Positions 43,290 through 52,911 are shown, counted from the stretch's first letter. The stretch is 64,000 nt of DNA from Nocardioides sp. zg-1308 (GCF_013155375.1 NZ_JABJQY010000002.1:1364001-1428000), one strand, 5' to 3'. Notes: generated from the letters alone by a model not told the origin. Translations and numbers: made by a program.

Positions 43290-44672
43290 ATGAGTCAGGG
43301 GTCCTCGGTCGCCTCGGGCCTGGTCCGGGTCACCATCGCCTCGGGGTCTCGACGGGTCGATCTCGTGCTGCCCGGGTCGATCCCGGTCGCCGAGCTGGTG
43401 CCCGAGCTCGCCCGCTCGGTGGGCCTGCTCGACGCCTCCACCGTCTACGGCGGCTACCGCCTGGTGACGCAGGAGGGGCGGATCCTCGCCGCCGACGCCG
43501 GACTCACCATGCAGGGGATCGAGGACGGCGGCCTGCTCACCGTCTCCGCCGGCGTCGACGAGAAGGCGCCCCGCGTCTACGACGACGTCGTCGAGGCGAT
43601 GGCCGACGTCGTGGAGAACGAGCTCAAGCCGTGGGAGCCGGCCGCCGGACGGCGTACGGCGCTCGGCGCGGGCGGCATCCTGCTCGGCCTGGGCGCGCTG
43701 GCGCTGCTGCTCCAGGGCGAGAGCCTGCTGGGCGGCGTGGCCGCCGCGGTGATCGCGGGCCTGCTGGTGGTGGGCGGCATCGTGCTGGCCCGCGCCCAGG
43801 GCGAGCCCGAGGCCGGCGTGGTCGTCTCCCTGCTGGCCGCGCTCTACGCCGGCGTCGCCGGGCTCCTGCTGGCGCCGGGCGACCTGCCCGCGTGGAGCTG
43901 GCCGCTGGACGACGCCTTCTTCACCGACCCGCTGCTCTTCGCCGGGCTGGGCGTGCTCGCCGTGGGTCTCGCTGCCGTGGTGGGCCTCCAGGACGGCCGT
44001 CCCCTGGTCATCCCGGCCGTGGTCGTGGGTGCCGTCCTGGTGGCCGGGTCCGTGGTGATCCGGGTCTTCGACCTCGACCCCGGGCCGGTCTTCACCGTGC
44101 TGATGACGCTCGTGGTGCTCGCCGGCAGTGTCCTGCCGTGGCTGGCCCTCGGGGTGACCGGCACCACCGTCGACCAGCTCTACTCCCTGCACGACATCAC
44201 CGCCGACCCCGACGAGATCGACCCCGACGAGGTCGCCGACGACGCCCGGGTCGGCCACGAGATCCTGCTCGCGGTGTCGGCGACGGTCGGCACGCTGCTC
44301 GTCCTCCTCGCGCCGTTCGCGGTGGACCGGGGCGTCTACGGCACCGTCCTGGCCGCGGTCTGCTGCCTCGCGGTCATGTTCCGCACCCGGCAGTACCGCA
44401 CCAGCGCCGAGGTGCTGGCGGGCCTCGCGTCCGGCATCCTCGGCCTCGTCTCGGTCGCCGTGTCGATGCTGCTCATCCACGACGGCTGGCGCTCCGGTGC
44501 CGCGATGGGCCTGGCCGCCCTCGGTGCCCTCCTGCTGGCCCTCACCCTCGTCCCCGCCTCGGCCTCCGTGCGGCGCGGCCGGCTGGGCGACGTAGTGGAG
44601 ACGATGACCCTGCTCGCACTGCTGCCGCTCATGGTGCTGGCGGCCGGCTTCGTCGCGGCCGTGGCGGGCTGA
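43290..44672 (+). CDS. eccD: EccD, type VII secretion membrane channel protein (second copy)
   Basis: 460 residues. The N-terminal ubiquitin-like domain (~10-92: GLVRVTIASGSRRVDLVLPG, GGLLTVSAG) is followed by eleven membrane helices. A cytosolic loop DPDEIDPDEVADDAR lies between helices 6 and 7. It is followed after four bases by eccB, so this copy belongs to the core eccD-eccB-mycP operon. Confidence 0.93.
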   Translation: MSQGSSVASGLVRVTIASGSRRVDLVLPGSIPVAELVPELARSVGLLDASTVYGGYRLVTQEGRILAADAGLTMQGIEDGGLLTVSAGVDEKAPRVYDDVVEAMADVVENELKPWEPAAGRRTALGAGGILLGLGALALLLQGESLLGGVAAAVIAGLLVVGGIVLARAQGEPEAGVVVSLLAALYAGVAGLLLAPGDLPAWSWPLDDAFFTDPLLFAGLGVLAVGLAAVVGLQDGRPLVIPAVVVGAVLVAGSVVIRVFDLDPGPVFTVLMTLVVLAGSVLPWLALGVTGTTVDQLYSLHDITADPDEIDPDEVADDARVGHEILLAVSATVGTLLVLLAPFAVDRGVYGTVLAAVCCLAVMFRTRQYRTSAEVLAGLASGILGLVSVAVSMLLIHDGWRSGAAMGLAALGALLLALTLVPASASVRRGRLGDVVETMTLLALLPLMVLAAGFVAAVAG

Positions 44673-44676
44673 GCCG

Positions 44677-46101
44677 ATGGCCACCAAGAAGGACCTCGTC
44701 GAGGCGCACGCCTTCAGCCGCCGCCGTCTGGTGACGGCGTTCGTCTCCGGGGCGCCCGGCGGCCGCGAGGTCGAGCCCGTGCGACCCGGCCGGGTGCTCA
44801 TCGGCGGCGTGGCCCTGTCAGTGCTGCTGCTCGCCGGCGCGGCGATCGCCGGCTTCCTGCTCGGGCGCCCGCCGGCGCAGTGGCTCGACGAGGGCAGCTT
44901 CATCATCTCCAAGGACACCGGCGAGCAGTACGTCGTCCTGCGCGGCGGCGACGACCCGATGATCCAACGCGTGCCCAACTACGTCTCGGCCCAGCTGCTG
45001 CTCGAGCAGGCCGAGCTCACCCCCTACACCGTGCGCGACAAGTACATCCGCACCGTCCAGCTCGGCGAGGACCTGGGCATCGAGGGCGCCCCCGCGGGTC
45101 TCCCCGCGGCCGACGAGCTGGTCGACGACGGGTGGACCGCCTGCACCGCCGACGGCTTCGGCATCAAGGTCGCCGTCCAGCAGGAGCCGGGTGTCGAGGA
45201 CCTGACCGGGTCGGCGTTCCTCGTCTCCACCAAGGGCAAGGAGTGGCTGATCGCGACCGCGCCGCCCGTCGGCTCCACCCAGGGCCGCGCCTACCGGTTC
45301 CCGATGCCGGCTGACGACACCAGCGCCTCGACCATCGGTGACCGGCTCGACTTCACGTCGGCGCCCGTCGAGGTCGACCAGGACTGGCTCAACCTCTTCC
45401 CGCTCGGTGACGCGCTGGAGAAGGACGCCTTCGGGGTCACCCGCGACGGCGAGCCGGTGCCCTACGGCGACACCCGCACAGACCTCTCGGCCTACCAGGT
45501 CGGCGACCTGCTCCGCTCGGCCAGCGGCCGCTACTACCTCCTCGGTGACGAGGGACCCGAGCGGCTGTCGGCCTTCGCCGGGGAGGTCTACTCCGTGGTC
45601 GGCCGCCAGGCCACCGAGCTGTCGGAGGACCTCGTCGTCGACTTCGCCATGACCAGCTCCCCCGCCGAGTGGCCCTCGGAGCTGCCGACCGCGGTCAGCA
45701 CCGGCGCGCTCTGCGCGGTGCTCCACCCCGGCACCGACGGCGACCCGGCCGTCACCCTCGCCACCAACCCCACCGGTGCCGCCGACCCCGCCGAGACCGA
45801 CGCCGCGGTCCGCGCCGGTCGCCACGACGTCGACGTCGAGCCCAGCGCCGGCGCCTACGTGCTGTCCGGGTCCGACACCGCCGCCCCCGGCGGGACGCCC
45901 TACGTCATCGACACCAAGGGCGCGCGCTACACGCTCGGCCCCCGCGTGCCCGAGTTCATCGGCTACGCCGAGGTGGAGCCGCCACTCGTGCCGAGCGCCT
46001 GGCTGCAGTTCTTCGACACCGGGGTGGCGCTGTCGACCAACAGCGCGCGTCGGGTCTCCGAGGACGCACCGCCACCGGAGTCCGAGGCGGACGCCGGGTG
46101 A
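44677..46101 (+). CDS. eccB: EccB, type VII secretion core component
   Basis: 474 residues. Standard start MATKKDLVEAHAFSRRRLVT; one membrane helix (~43-66), then a large periplasmic part with the EccB repeats (SFIISKDTGEQYVVL, YVIDTKGARYTLG). Only two Cys pairs are obvious. It links the membrane complex to the cell envelope. Its stop overlaps the mycP start (TGATG). Confidence 0.94.
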   Translation: MATKKDLVEAHAFSRRRLVTAFVSGAPGGREVEPVRPGRVLIGGVALSVLLLAGAAIAGFLLGRPPAQWLDEGSFIISKDTGEQYVVLRGGDDPMIQRVPNYVSAQLLLEQAELTPYTVRDKYIRTVQLGEDLGIEGAPAGLPAADELVDDGWTACTADGFGIKVAVQQEPGVEDLTGSAFLVSTKGKEWLIATAPPVGSTQGRAYRFPMPADDTSASTIGDRLDFTSAPVEVDQDWLNLFPLGDALEKDAFGVTRDGEPVPYGDTRTDLSAYQVGDLLRSASGRYYLLGDEGPERLSAFAGEVYSVVGRQATELSEDLVVDFAMTSSPAEWPSELPTAVSTGALCAVLHPGTDGDPAVTLATNPTGAADPAETDAAVRAGRHDVDVEPSAGAYVLSGSDTAAPGGTPYVIDTKGARYTLGPRVPEFIGYAEVEPPLVPSAWLQFFDTGVALSTNSARRVSEDAPPPESEADAG

Positions 46102-47345
46102 TGGGACCGGCACGCCTGCGTACGACGCTCGCGGCCGGCGTGGTCGCAGCGTCGGTCGTCCCCTTGTGGGCCGGATCGCCGGCCCACGCCGACCACGACG
46201 CCCCGTGCTCGGTCGGCGAGGTGCCCGGCTCCGAGCGGCTGGCCGACACCCACGAGAAGGACAACCCGGTCTTCGACCGGATGCACGTCGAGCAGGCGCA
46301 GGAGCTCGCCATGGGCCGCGGGGTCGACGTCGCCGTCATCGACAGCGGCGTCATGCGGGTCGACGGCATCACGGTGGGGGGTGCCCGCGCCCTCGCCGGC
46401 GCCTCCGGCACCGGCCTGCTGTCGGGCCACGGCACGATCGTCGCCGGGCTCATCGCCGGTCCCCGGGGCGTGGCGCCCGGCGCGACGGTCTTCGACTACA
46501 AGGTCTACGACTCCGACACCGCCGACGTGTCGCAGGGCCAGAAGCAGCCGACCTCCGCCGGGATCGTGGCCGGGATCGAGGCGGTCATCGCCGACGACCG
46601 CCAGGTCGGCTTCGACGTGGTCAACATCTCGCTCGCCGTCGACTCGTCCGACCCCGCGTTGAAGGCCGCGGTCGCCCGTCTGGTCGCCCTCGACGTCGTC
46701 GTGGTCGCGTCCGCCGGCAACGTGGAGGAGGGTGACGGGTCCGACGACGAGGGGTCCCGGGGCACCCCGGGCAACGACGCCGAGGTGTTCCCCGCCGACT
46801 ACCCCGGCGTGCTCGCCGTGAGCGCCACCCCGCCCCAGGGCGAGGACCCCAGTGCCTACGTCGTGCCCAACCTCGACACCGACGTCGCGGCACCCACGGT
46901 CGGAGCGATCTCGGCCAACGCCACCGGACAGGTGTGCGTGGTCGGCGAGGTCGCCACGTCCTGGGCCGCCGCCGAGGTGAGCGGCATCCTGGCGCTGCTG
47001 CGCGAGCGCTTCCCCCGCGAGACCCCGCGGCAGCTCGTCGCGCGGCTGCAGGCCACGACCGAGGGCGCCGGGGCGCCGCAGGGCCCGGACGCCGTGGTCG
47101 AGAACCCCTGGACGGGAGCGGGCGTGGTCCAGGCCCACGACGCGCTGACGCGCGAGATCCAGCCCAGCCGCCGTGGCACGGTGAAGACGACCGTCGCCGA
47201 GACGCGCGCCGACGCCCAGGCGCCGCCGGCCCCGGAGCGCGTCGACCTCTTCAGCACCCCGCGCGCCATCCTGCTGTGGGCCGGCCTGGTCGCGGGGTCG
47301 CTGCTGGCGCTCGCCTTCATGCTGCGCCCGTTGCTGCGACGCTGA
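46101..47345 (+). CDS. mycP: mycosin (MycP), subtilisin-type protease of type VII secretion
   Basis: 414 residues: signal peptide (1-30, ending AHA), S8 protease, C-terminal membrane helix (~385-410). Triad: Asp81 (AVIDSG), His110 (SGHGTIVAGLIAG), Ser287 (VATSWAAAEVSG); oxyanion Asn207 (ASAGN). The Ser motif reads ATSWA where mycosins have GTSFA, but the nucleophile is intact. Mycosins are membrane-tethered and needed for ESX assembly. Last gene of the core operon. No eccE is found after it. Confidence 0.94.
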   Translation: MGPARLRTTLAAGVVAASVVPLWAGSPAHADHDAPCSVGEVPGSERLADTHEKDNPVFDRMHVEQAQELAMGRGVDVAVIDSGVMRVDGITVGGARALAGASGTGLLSGHGTIVAGLIAGPRGVAPGATVFDYKVYDSDTADVSQGQKQPTSAGIVAGIEAVIADDRQVGFDVVNISLAVDSSDPALKAAVARLVALDVVVVASAGNVEEGDGSDDEGSRGTPGNDAEVFPADYPGVLAVSATPPQGEDPSAYVVPNLDTDVAAPTVGAISANATGQVCVVGEVATSWAAAEVSGILALLRERFPRETPRQLVARLQATTEGAGAPQGPDAVVENPWTGAGVVQAHDALTREIQPSRRGTVKTTVAETRADAQAPPAPERVDLFSTPRAILLWAGLVAGSLLALAFMLRPLLRR

Positions 47346-47379
47346 GTCAGGCGGTGGTGCGGCGTGATGGAATCGCCCC

Positions 47380-48447
47380 ATGACCGACACCTCGGACGAG
47401 CCCGTTGCCGTCATCCTGGCCGGCGGGCAGGGCTCGCGCCTGTGGCCGATCAGCCGTGACCGCGCCCCGAAGCAGTTCCAGCCCGTCGTGCGCGACCGGC
47501 CGCTGCTCACCGGCACGATCGAGCGGCTCAGCGAGATCGTCGACCCCCGCCGCATCCACGTCTCCACCCGCGCCCGCTTCGCCGACGCGGCCCGCGCCAA
47601 CCTCGGGCCGGTGCCCGCGGAGAACCTGATCCTCGAGGAGGACCCGGCCGGTCCGGCGACCGCCTTCGCGCTGAGCGTCGCGACCCTGACGCACCTCTAC
47701 GGCAACGCGCCGGCCCTCATCGCCCCCTCCGACCACCTGATCAACGAGGAGGAGGCCTTCAACGCCGCGTCCCGCGACATGCTCGCGCAGCTGGAGAAGA
47801 CCCCCGAGTCGATGGTGGTGCTCGGCGCCGAGCCCAGCAGGTACGACCCGAGCCTGGGCTACATCCACACCAAGGACGGCGACGGCAGCGTCGAGGTCAT
47901 CGACTCCTTCCACGAGAAGCCCGACCAGGAGCTCGTCGACGAGCTGTCCGGCACGGGGTCGCTCTACTGGAACACCGCCTGCTACGGCGTACGCGTGGGG
48001 CAGGCGTGCGAGGCCTACCGCACCGCCCTCCCGCTGATCTTCGACTCGATCGAGCGGTTCGCCCGCAGCCAGGGCACCGACCAGGCCTACCGCGGCGCCA
48101 CCATCGGCGGCCACGAGATCTACCCCCTGATGTGGGCCGGGATGGAGTGCCTGGTGGTCCCGCGCCGGCTCGGCTGGACCGACGTCGGCACCTGGACGCG
48201 CCTCGAGCGCGTGCTGCACGACCAGCGGGTCACCTCGATCGGCCCGGCGCTCCAGCTCGACGCCGAGGACGTCCTGGTCGCCAGCATGGACGGCCGGCCG
48301 GTCGTGACCCTCGGGGCGAGGGGGCTCATCGTGGTGACCCACGAGGACGCCGTCTACGTCCTCGACAAGAAGAAGGCCCTCGACACCCCCACCCTGGAGC
48401 GGCTGCGTTCGCTCCTCGCGGCCAGCACCCGCGAAGATCTCCTCTGA
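47380..48447 (+). CDS. manC: mannose-1-phosphate guanylyltransferase-like nucleotidyltransferase
   Basis: 355 residues. N-terminal VILAGGQGSRLWPISRDRAPKQF is the nucleotide-binding signature of GDP-mannose pyrophosphorylases; DPAGPATAFALS, APSDHLI and FHEKPD are the further family motifs, and YWNTACYG and GWTDVGTW close the active site. It makes GDP-mannose from GTP and mannose-1-phosphate for glycans. It starts 35 bases after mycP and is followed by a wecB-like gene 29 bases on, suggesting a surface-glycan operon next to the secretion genes. Confidence 0.88.
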   Translation: MTDTSDEPVAVILAGGQGSRLWPISRDRAPKQFQPVVRDRPLLTGTIERLSEIVDPRRIHVSTRARFADAARANLGPVPAENLILEEDPAGPATAFALSVATLTHLYGNAPALIAPSDHLINEEEAFNAASRDMLAQLEKTPESMVVLGAEPSRYDPSLGYIHTKDGDGSVEVIDSFHEKPDQELVDELSGTGSLYWNTACYGVRVGQACEAYRTALPLIFDSIERFARSQGTDQAYRGATIGGHEIYPLMWAGMECLVVPRRLGWTDVGTWTRLERVLHDQRVTSIGPALQLDAEDVLVASMDGRPVVTLGARGLIVVTHEDAVYVLDKKKALDTPTLERLRSLLAASTREDLL

Positions 48448-48476
48448 CCTCCCACCGCTCCCCAGCGAAGGAACCC

Positions 48477-49778
48477 ATGTCGCACGAGAACAGCCAGCAC
48501 ATCGTCGTCGTCGGCACCAAGCCCGACATCATCAAGCAGGCGCCGATCTACCACGAGCTGCGCAACCGCGGGCACGACGTGGTGCTGTGCCACACCGGCC
48601 AGCACTACGACCACAACCTCTCGCAGTCGATGCTCGACGAGTTCGGCGTGCGCGAGGACGTCAACCTCGAGGTCCGCGGCGGGGTCAACGACCTCGTGTC
48701 GGGGATCACCGCCAAGCTGGCGCTCTACCTGCGCGGCTTCGCCGAGCGCGGCGGCTTCCCGATCACCTACGTGCACGGTGACACGACCACCGCCATGGCC
48801 GGCGCGCTGGCCACCTTCGGCGAGCGGCAGGCGCTCGTGCACGTGGAGGCCGGCCTGCGCACGCTCTCGCCGAAGCCCGAGGTCCTGCGCGGCTGGATGG
48901 AGCAGGGCGCCGACCTGGACTGGGCGTCGTTCCGCGAGCAGTCGATCGACCGCGCCAGCTGGTCCAAGGGCAGCCGGGAGCCCTCGCCGGAGCAGTTCAA
49001 CACCCGCGTCGCCGACGCCGGCTCCGACCTGCACGCCGCGCCCGTCGAGCTCAACCGCGAGTTCCTGCTCGAGGAGGGCTTCGCCCCGGCCGCCATCGAC
49101 GTGGTCGGCAACTCGGTGGTCGACGCGCTGCAGCAGGCGGTCGCCGGTAGCGACAAGAACCAGGTCCTGCAGAAGTACCCGCAGATGGGCGACGGGTCGT
49201 TCCTGCGCTTCTGCGTGCACCGCCGCGAGAACACCACCAACCGTGACCGCTTCAACCTGCTGATGGACGCGATGGAGGAGCTGCTCGAGCAGGGCCACCA
49301 CGTCCTGTTCATCCGCCTCCTCGGCACCGAGGCCGCCATCGACAACTTCGGCCGCCGCCAGTGGCTCGAGGACCTCGAGGCCAGGTACGGCGACGCGCTG
49401 ATCTCGACGCCCGTGTGGGACAGCTACCTCGACGTGGTCGCCGCGATGTCGATGTGCGCGGTGATCGTCACCGACTCCGGCAGCATCGTGGAGGAGGCCA
49501 ACGTCCTCGAGGTGCCCTGCGTGACGCTGCGGTTCGGCTCGGACCGGTCCGAGACCTTCCTGGCCGGCAGCAACTTCCTCGCGCCGCCGATCCACAAGGA
49601 CCTCATGGTCAGCGTCATCCACCACGTCTTCGAGCACCGCGCCGAGCTGTCGTGGGAACGGGTCTACCCGGAGAAGGCGTCGGCGATGCTGGTCGACGCC
49701 GTCGAGCGGCGCCTCGACGACAACAGCCTGCTCATCTCGGAGGAGTGGCGCTACGGCCTGCGCGCCCAGCTGCGCTGA
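48477..49778 (+). CDS. UDP-GlcNAc 2-epimerase (WecB) family protein with insertion
   Basis: 433 residues from ATG 48477 (AAGGAA six bases before). Family motifs: IVVVGTKPDIIKQAPI, HTGQHYD, YVHGDTTTAMAGA, VEAGLRT, CVHRREN, VTDSGSIVEEA. Compared with standard WecB (~375 residues), it carries an extra ~40-residue segment after VEAGLRT (PKPEVLRGWMEQGADLDWAS, EPSPEQFN), and the usual DSGGxQEEA reads DSGSIVEEA. It probably epimerises or hydrolyses a UDP-HexNAc for surface polysaccharide. The exact sugar is uncertain. Confidence 0.85.
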   Translation: MSHENSQHIVVVGTKPDIIKQAPIYHELRNRGHDVVLCHTGQHYDHNLSQSMLDEFGVREDVNLEVRGGVNDLVSGITAKLALYLRGFAERGGFPITYVHGDTTTAMAGALATFGERQALVHVEAGLRTLSPKPEVLRGWMEQGADLDWASFREQSIDRASWSKGSREPSPEQFNTRVADAGSDLHAAPVELNREFLLEEGFAPAAIDVVGNSVVDALQQAVAGSDKNQVLQKYPQMGDGSFLRFCVHRRENTTNRDRFNLLMDAMEELLEQGHHVLFIRLLGTEAAIDNFGRRQWLEDLEARYGDALISTPVWDSYLDVVAAMSMCAVIVTDSGSIVEEANVLEVPCVTLRFGSDRSETFLAGSNFLAPPIHKDLMVSVIHHVFEHRAELSWERVYPEKASAMLVDAVERRLDDNSLLISEEWRYGLRAQLR

Positions 49779-49788
49779 GCCGAGGACG

Positions 49789-49824
49789 ACGACGGCCCCG
49801 CACCAGCAGGTGCGGGGCCGTCGT
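49789..49824. terminator. bidirectional hairpin terminator
   Basis: Perfect 16-pair stem ACGACGGCCCCGCACC / GGTGCGGGGCCGTCGT, loop AGCA, between the wecB-like stop and the minus-strand tRNA-Ser 3' end (five bases away). It serves both. Confidence 0.85.
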
Positions 49825-49829
49825 GTCGG

Positions 49830-49914
49830 CGGAGGTAGGGGGATTCGAACCCCCGAGGGCGTTAACCCAACCCGCTTTCCAAGCGAGCGCCATAGGCCAC
49901 TAGGCGATACCTCC
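49830..49914 (-). tRNA. tRNA-Ser (GGA)
   Basis: 85 bases. Acceptor GGAGGTA / TACCTCC, anticodon arm CGCTTGGAAAGCG carrying GGA, long variable arm, T arm GGTTCGAATCC. Discriminator G; CCA not encoded. Confidence 0.97.
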
Positions 49915-49982
49915 GCCGAGGAGAGTACCGGTCGCCCCGGTGCCGGTGAAATCGCGTACGCCGACGCCGCCGGTCCCCGGGT

Positions 49983-50012
49983 TTGGGCGCCCGACATCGG
50001 CTCGCCTAGACT
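49983..50012 (+). promoter_or_regulatory. promoter of the SRP RNA gene
   Basis: TTGGGC (49983-49988), 18-base spacer, TAGACT (50007-50012), placing the transcript start at about 50019, exactly where the SRP RNA stem begins. Confidence 0.6.
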
Positions 50013-50019
50013 CCCGGCA

Positions 50020-50104
50020 ACCCCCCACGCGGCGTCACCTCGCCCAATCCCCCAGGGCCGGAAGGCAGCAAGGGTCAGTGAGCTCTGACGGGTGCGTGGG
50101 GGGC
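50020..50104 (+). ncRNA. ffs: signal recognition particle RNA, small bacterial (4.5S) type
   Basis: The apical SRP54-binding domain GGGCCGGAAGGCAGCAAGG (50055-50073) is conserved, and CCCCCCACGC (50021-50030) pairs with GCGTGGGGGG (50094-50103) to close a single long hairpin of about 85 bases. It works with Ffh in co-translational membrane targeting. The next gene is dnaX, the same neighbour as in mycobacteria. Confidence 0.93.
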
Positions 50105-50200
50105 CTCTTCATGTCCGGGGCTCGCACGGGGACGGACCGGGGACGGACCGGGGGCCACGCCCGGTGTGCACTGTGGGTCCGCCCGGTTAGGGTTCACGAC

Positions 50201-52450
50201 GTGGAGTCACCGCTCGCGCTCTATCGCCGCTACCGGCCCGAGACCTTCCAGCAGGTCATCGGGCAGGACCACGTGACGGAGCCCCTGCGCGCGGCCCTCG
50301 CCGCCAACCGCGTCAACCACGCCTACCTCTTCTCCGGGCCCCGCGGCTGCGGCAAGACCACCTCGGCGCGCATCCTGGCCCGCGCGCTCAACTGCGCCCA
50401 GGCGCCGGTCTCCGACCCGTGCGGCGAGTGCGACAGCTGCCGCGAGCTCGCGCGCGGCGGCACCGGCTCGCTCGACGTGATCGAGATCGACGCGGCGAGC
50501 CACAACGGCGTGGACGATGCCCGCGACCTGCGCGAGAAGGCGTTCTTCGCGCCGGTGCGCGACCGCTACAAGGTCTACATCATCGACGAGGCCCACATGG
50601 TCACGCCGCAGGCCTTCAACGCGCTGCTCAAGCTCGTCGAGGAGCCGCCGCCGCACCTCCGGTTCATCTTCGCCACCACCGAGCCCGACAAGGTACTGCC
50701 GACGATCCGCTCGCGCACCCACCACTACCCCTTCCGGCTCATCCCGCCGCGCCTGCTCAGCGACTACCTCTCCCAGCTCGCCACCGAGGAGGGCGTGGCC
50801 ATCGAGCCGGCCGCCCTGCCGCTCGTCGTGCGCGCCGGTGCCGGCTCGGCCCGCGACACCCTGTCCGTGCTCGACCAGCTGCTCGGCGGCGCCGGCCCCG
50901 ACGGCGTCACCCACAAGCTGACGACCGACCTGCTCGGCTTCACCCCCGACTCGCTGCTCGACGAGGTCGTCGAGGCCTTCGCGACGCGCGACGGTGCCTC
51001 GGTGTTCTCCGTGGTCGACAAGGTCGTCGAGACCGGGCAGGACCCCCGCCGCTTCACCGAGGACCTGCTGCGCCGGCTGCGTGACCTCGTCATCGTCACC
51101 GCCGTGCCCGGCGCCCCGGCCACCGGGCTCATCGACGTCCCCGAGGACGCGGGCGAGCGGCTCGTCGCGCAGGCCGCCCGGTTCGGCGCGATCGAGCTCA
51201 GCCGTGCCGCCGACATCGTGGCCGCCGGCCTCACCGAGATGCGCGGCGCGACGGCTCCGCGGCTCCTGCTCGAGCTGCTGTGCGCCCGGGTGCTCCTGCC
51301 CGGGGCCGACCACACCTCCGAGGGCGTGATGGCCCGCCTCGAGCGCCTCGAGCGCCGTCTCGACGTCACCGGCGCGCCGACCCCGGCCGCCCAGGCCCGC
51401 GCGGCGGCCGTCCCCGCCGCGGCCGCGCCCGCGACGGACCTCCCGCAGCCCGTCGCCCCGGCGGCGCCCACCCACGCGGCGCCTCCCGCAGCGACCCCGA
51501 CGGCACCTGCAGTAACGCCCGCGGCAGTGCCCGCACAGTCACGGCCCGCCCCGGCCCGGTCCGACGAGCCCGCACCCCCGCCGCCGGTCCCCACCGCGGC
51601 GCCGGCGGAGGGCCGGGACGACGGCCCGCCGCCGCCCCCGCCGATGCCGTCGGCGGTGCCGGCTGACGGTCACGCCCCGTCCCCCGCGACCTCGTCGGAG
51701 CCCGGTCCGCAGGCGCCGCCGGTGGTCGCCGAGCCGGCCCCGGTCGCCGCGGCCTCGGCCGCCCCGGGTGACCCGGTGGCCGAGCAGCCCGCCGGTCCGC
51801 GCGGCGGCCTCAGCCTCGTCGACGTACGCCGCCTGTGGCCGGACATCCTCGAGCAGACCAAGAACCGTCGCCGCCTCGCGTGGATGGTGCTCTCCCAGCA
51901 CGCCCACGTGGTCGACGTCGACGGCACCCGCCTGACCGTGGGCTTCGCCAACGCCGGTGCCCGCGACTCGTTCGTCAACGGCGGCTGCGACGAGATCCTG
52001 CGGCAGGCCGCCATCGACATCGTCGGCATGGACTGGCGCGTCGAGTCGATCGTCGACCCCTCGGGCGCCGCCGCGGAGGCCCCGGTCGTGCGCCAGTCGG
52101 CCACCGCGCCGTCCCCCGACCCGACCTCGCCGTCCGTGGCCGACCTCGCCGGCCGGCCGCCCGGCGGCGCGGCCCAGGAGGCCCCCGACGGCCCGCCCTC
52201 CTGGGTGACGGGCGACGCCGCCCCGGCCCCCGTGGCCGCGCCCCAGCCCTCGGTCTCGGCGGCGCCGGCCCGCGAGGCGCTCCAGGTTGCCCGCGCCGGG
52301 GGTCCGCCCGAGCCGTCGGAGCCCGTGCGGTCGGCCGACGACGACGTCGACCCCGACGACCCGGACGCCGAGTCGGGCGCCCTCGACACCGAGTCGCTGC
52401 TCAGCCAGACCCTCGGTGCCAAGCTGATCGAGGAGATCAGGAACGACTGA
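50201..52450 (+). CDS. dnaX: DNA polymerase III subunit gamma/tau
   Basis: 749 residues from GTG 50201; TAGGGT seven bases upstream suggests a leaderless transcript. Clamp-loader ATPase: Walker A SGPRGCGKTTSA (45-56), zinc module of four Cys (CAQAPVSDPCGECDSC), Walker B YIIDEAHM, SRC-like RSRTHHYPF. A long Pro/Ala-rich linker (~390-545) and a C-terminal tau-type domain (LSLVDVRRLWPDILEQTKNR) follow. It loads the beta clamp and couples polymerase to helicase. No ribosomal-frameshift signal was recognised. Confidence 0.95.
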   Translation: MESPLALYRRYRPETFQQVIGQDHVTEPLRAALAANRVNHAYLFSGPRGCGKTTSARILARALNCAQAPVSDPCGECDSCRELARGGTGSLDVIEIDAASHNGVDDARDLREKAFFAPVRDRYKVYIIDEAHMVTPQAFNALLKLVEEPPPHLRFIFATTEPDKVLPTIRSRTHHYPFRLIPPRLLSDYLSQLATEEGVAIEPAALPLVVRAGAGSARDTLSVLDQLLGGAGPDGVTHKLTTDLLGFTPDSLLDEVVEAFATRDGASVFSVVDKVVETGQDPRRFTEDLLRRLRDLVIVTAVPGAPATGLIDVPEDAGERLVAQAARFGAIELSRAADIVAAGLTEMRGATAPRLLLELLCARVLLPGADHTSEGVMARLERLERRLDVTGAPTPAAQARAAAVPAAAAPATDLPQPVAPAAPTHAAPPAATPTAPAVTPAAVPAQSRPAPARSDEPAPPPPVPTAAPAEGRDDGPPPPPPMPSAVPADGHAPSPATSSEPGPQAPPVVAEPAPVAAASAAPGDPVAEQPAGPRGGLSLVDVRRLWPDILEQTKNRRRLAWMVLSQHAHVVDVDGTRLTVGFANAGARDSFVNGGCDEILRQAAIDIVGMDWRVESIVDPSGAAAEAPVVRQSATAPSPDPTSPSVADLAGRPPGGAAQEAPDGPPSWVTGDAAPAPVAAPQPSVSAAPAREALQVARAGGPPEPSEPVRSADDDVDPDDPDAESGALDTESLLSQTLGAKLIEEIRND

Positions 52451-52514
52451 CCGGCACCGTCCTGCTCGCCCGCACCATCCCCGTCCGCGCACCCGATCCC
52501 CCGTGGGAGACCCG

Positions 52515-52901
52515 ATGACCCAGAACCCGTTCGACGCCCTCGGCGGCGGCTTCGACATGAACGCCCTCCTCCAGCAGGCGCAGCAGATGCAGCAGCAGCT
52601 CGAGGAGGCCCAGGCCGCCCTCGCCCAGCAGACCGTCGAGGGCACCGTCGCCGGCGGCGCCGTCACGGTGACGGCCAACGGCGTCGGCGAGCTGGTGGGC
52701 GTCACGATCCGCTCCGGTGAGTTCGACGGCACCGACCCCGACGACCTGTCGGACCTCTCCGACCTCATCGTGGCCGCCTACCGCGACGCGCGGGCCAAGT
52801 CCGAGGCGCTCGCCGGTGACTCCCTGGGCCCGCTGACCGACGGCCTCGGGGGCGGCGCGGGCGGCGGCGGCCTCGGCTTCCAGCCGCCCAGCCTGGGCTG
52901 A
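52515..52901 (+). CDS. YbaB/EbfC family nucleoid-associated protein
   Basis: 128 residues from ATG 52515 (GGGAG five bases before). Coiled region [20 protein letters not shown], then [20 protein letters not shown] and the family's Asp-rich pattern; a Gly-rich tail ([15 protein letters not shown]) is added. Small DNA-binding dimer, conserved between dnaX and recR in most bacteria, as here. Ten bases before recR. Confidence 0.93.
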   Translation: MTQNPFDALGGGFDMNALLQQAQQMQQQLEEAQAALAQQTVEGTVAGGAVTVTANGVGELVGVTIRSGEFDGTDPDDLSDLSDLIVAAYRDARAKSEALAGDSLGPLTDGLGGGAGGGGLGFQPPSLG

Positions 52902-52911
52902 GGCGACGTCG

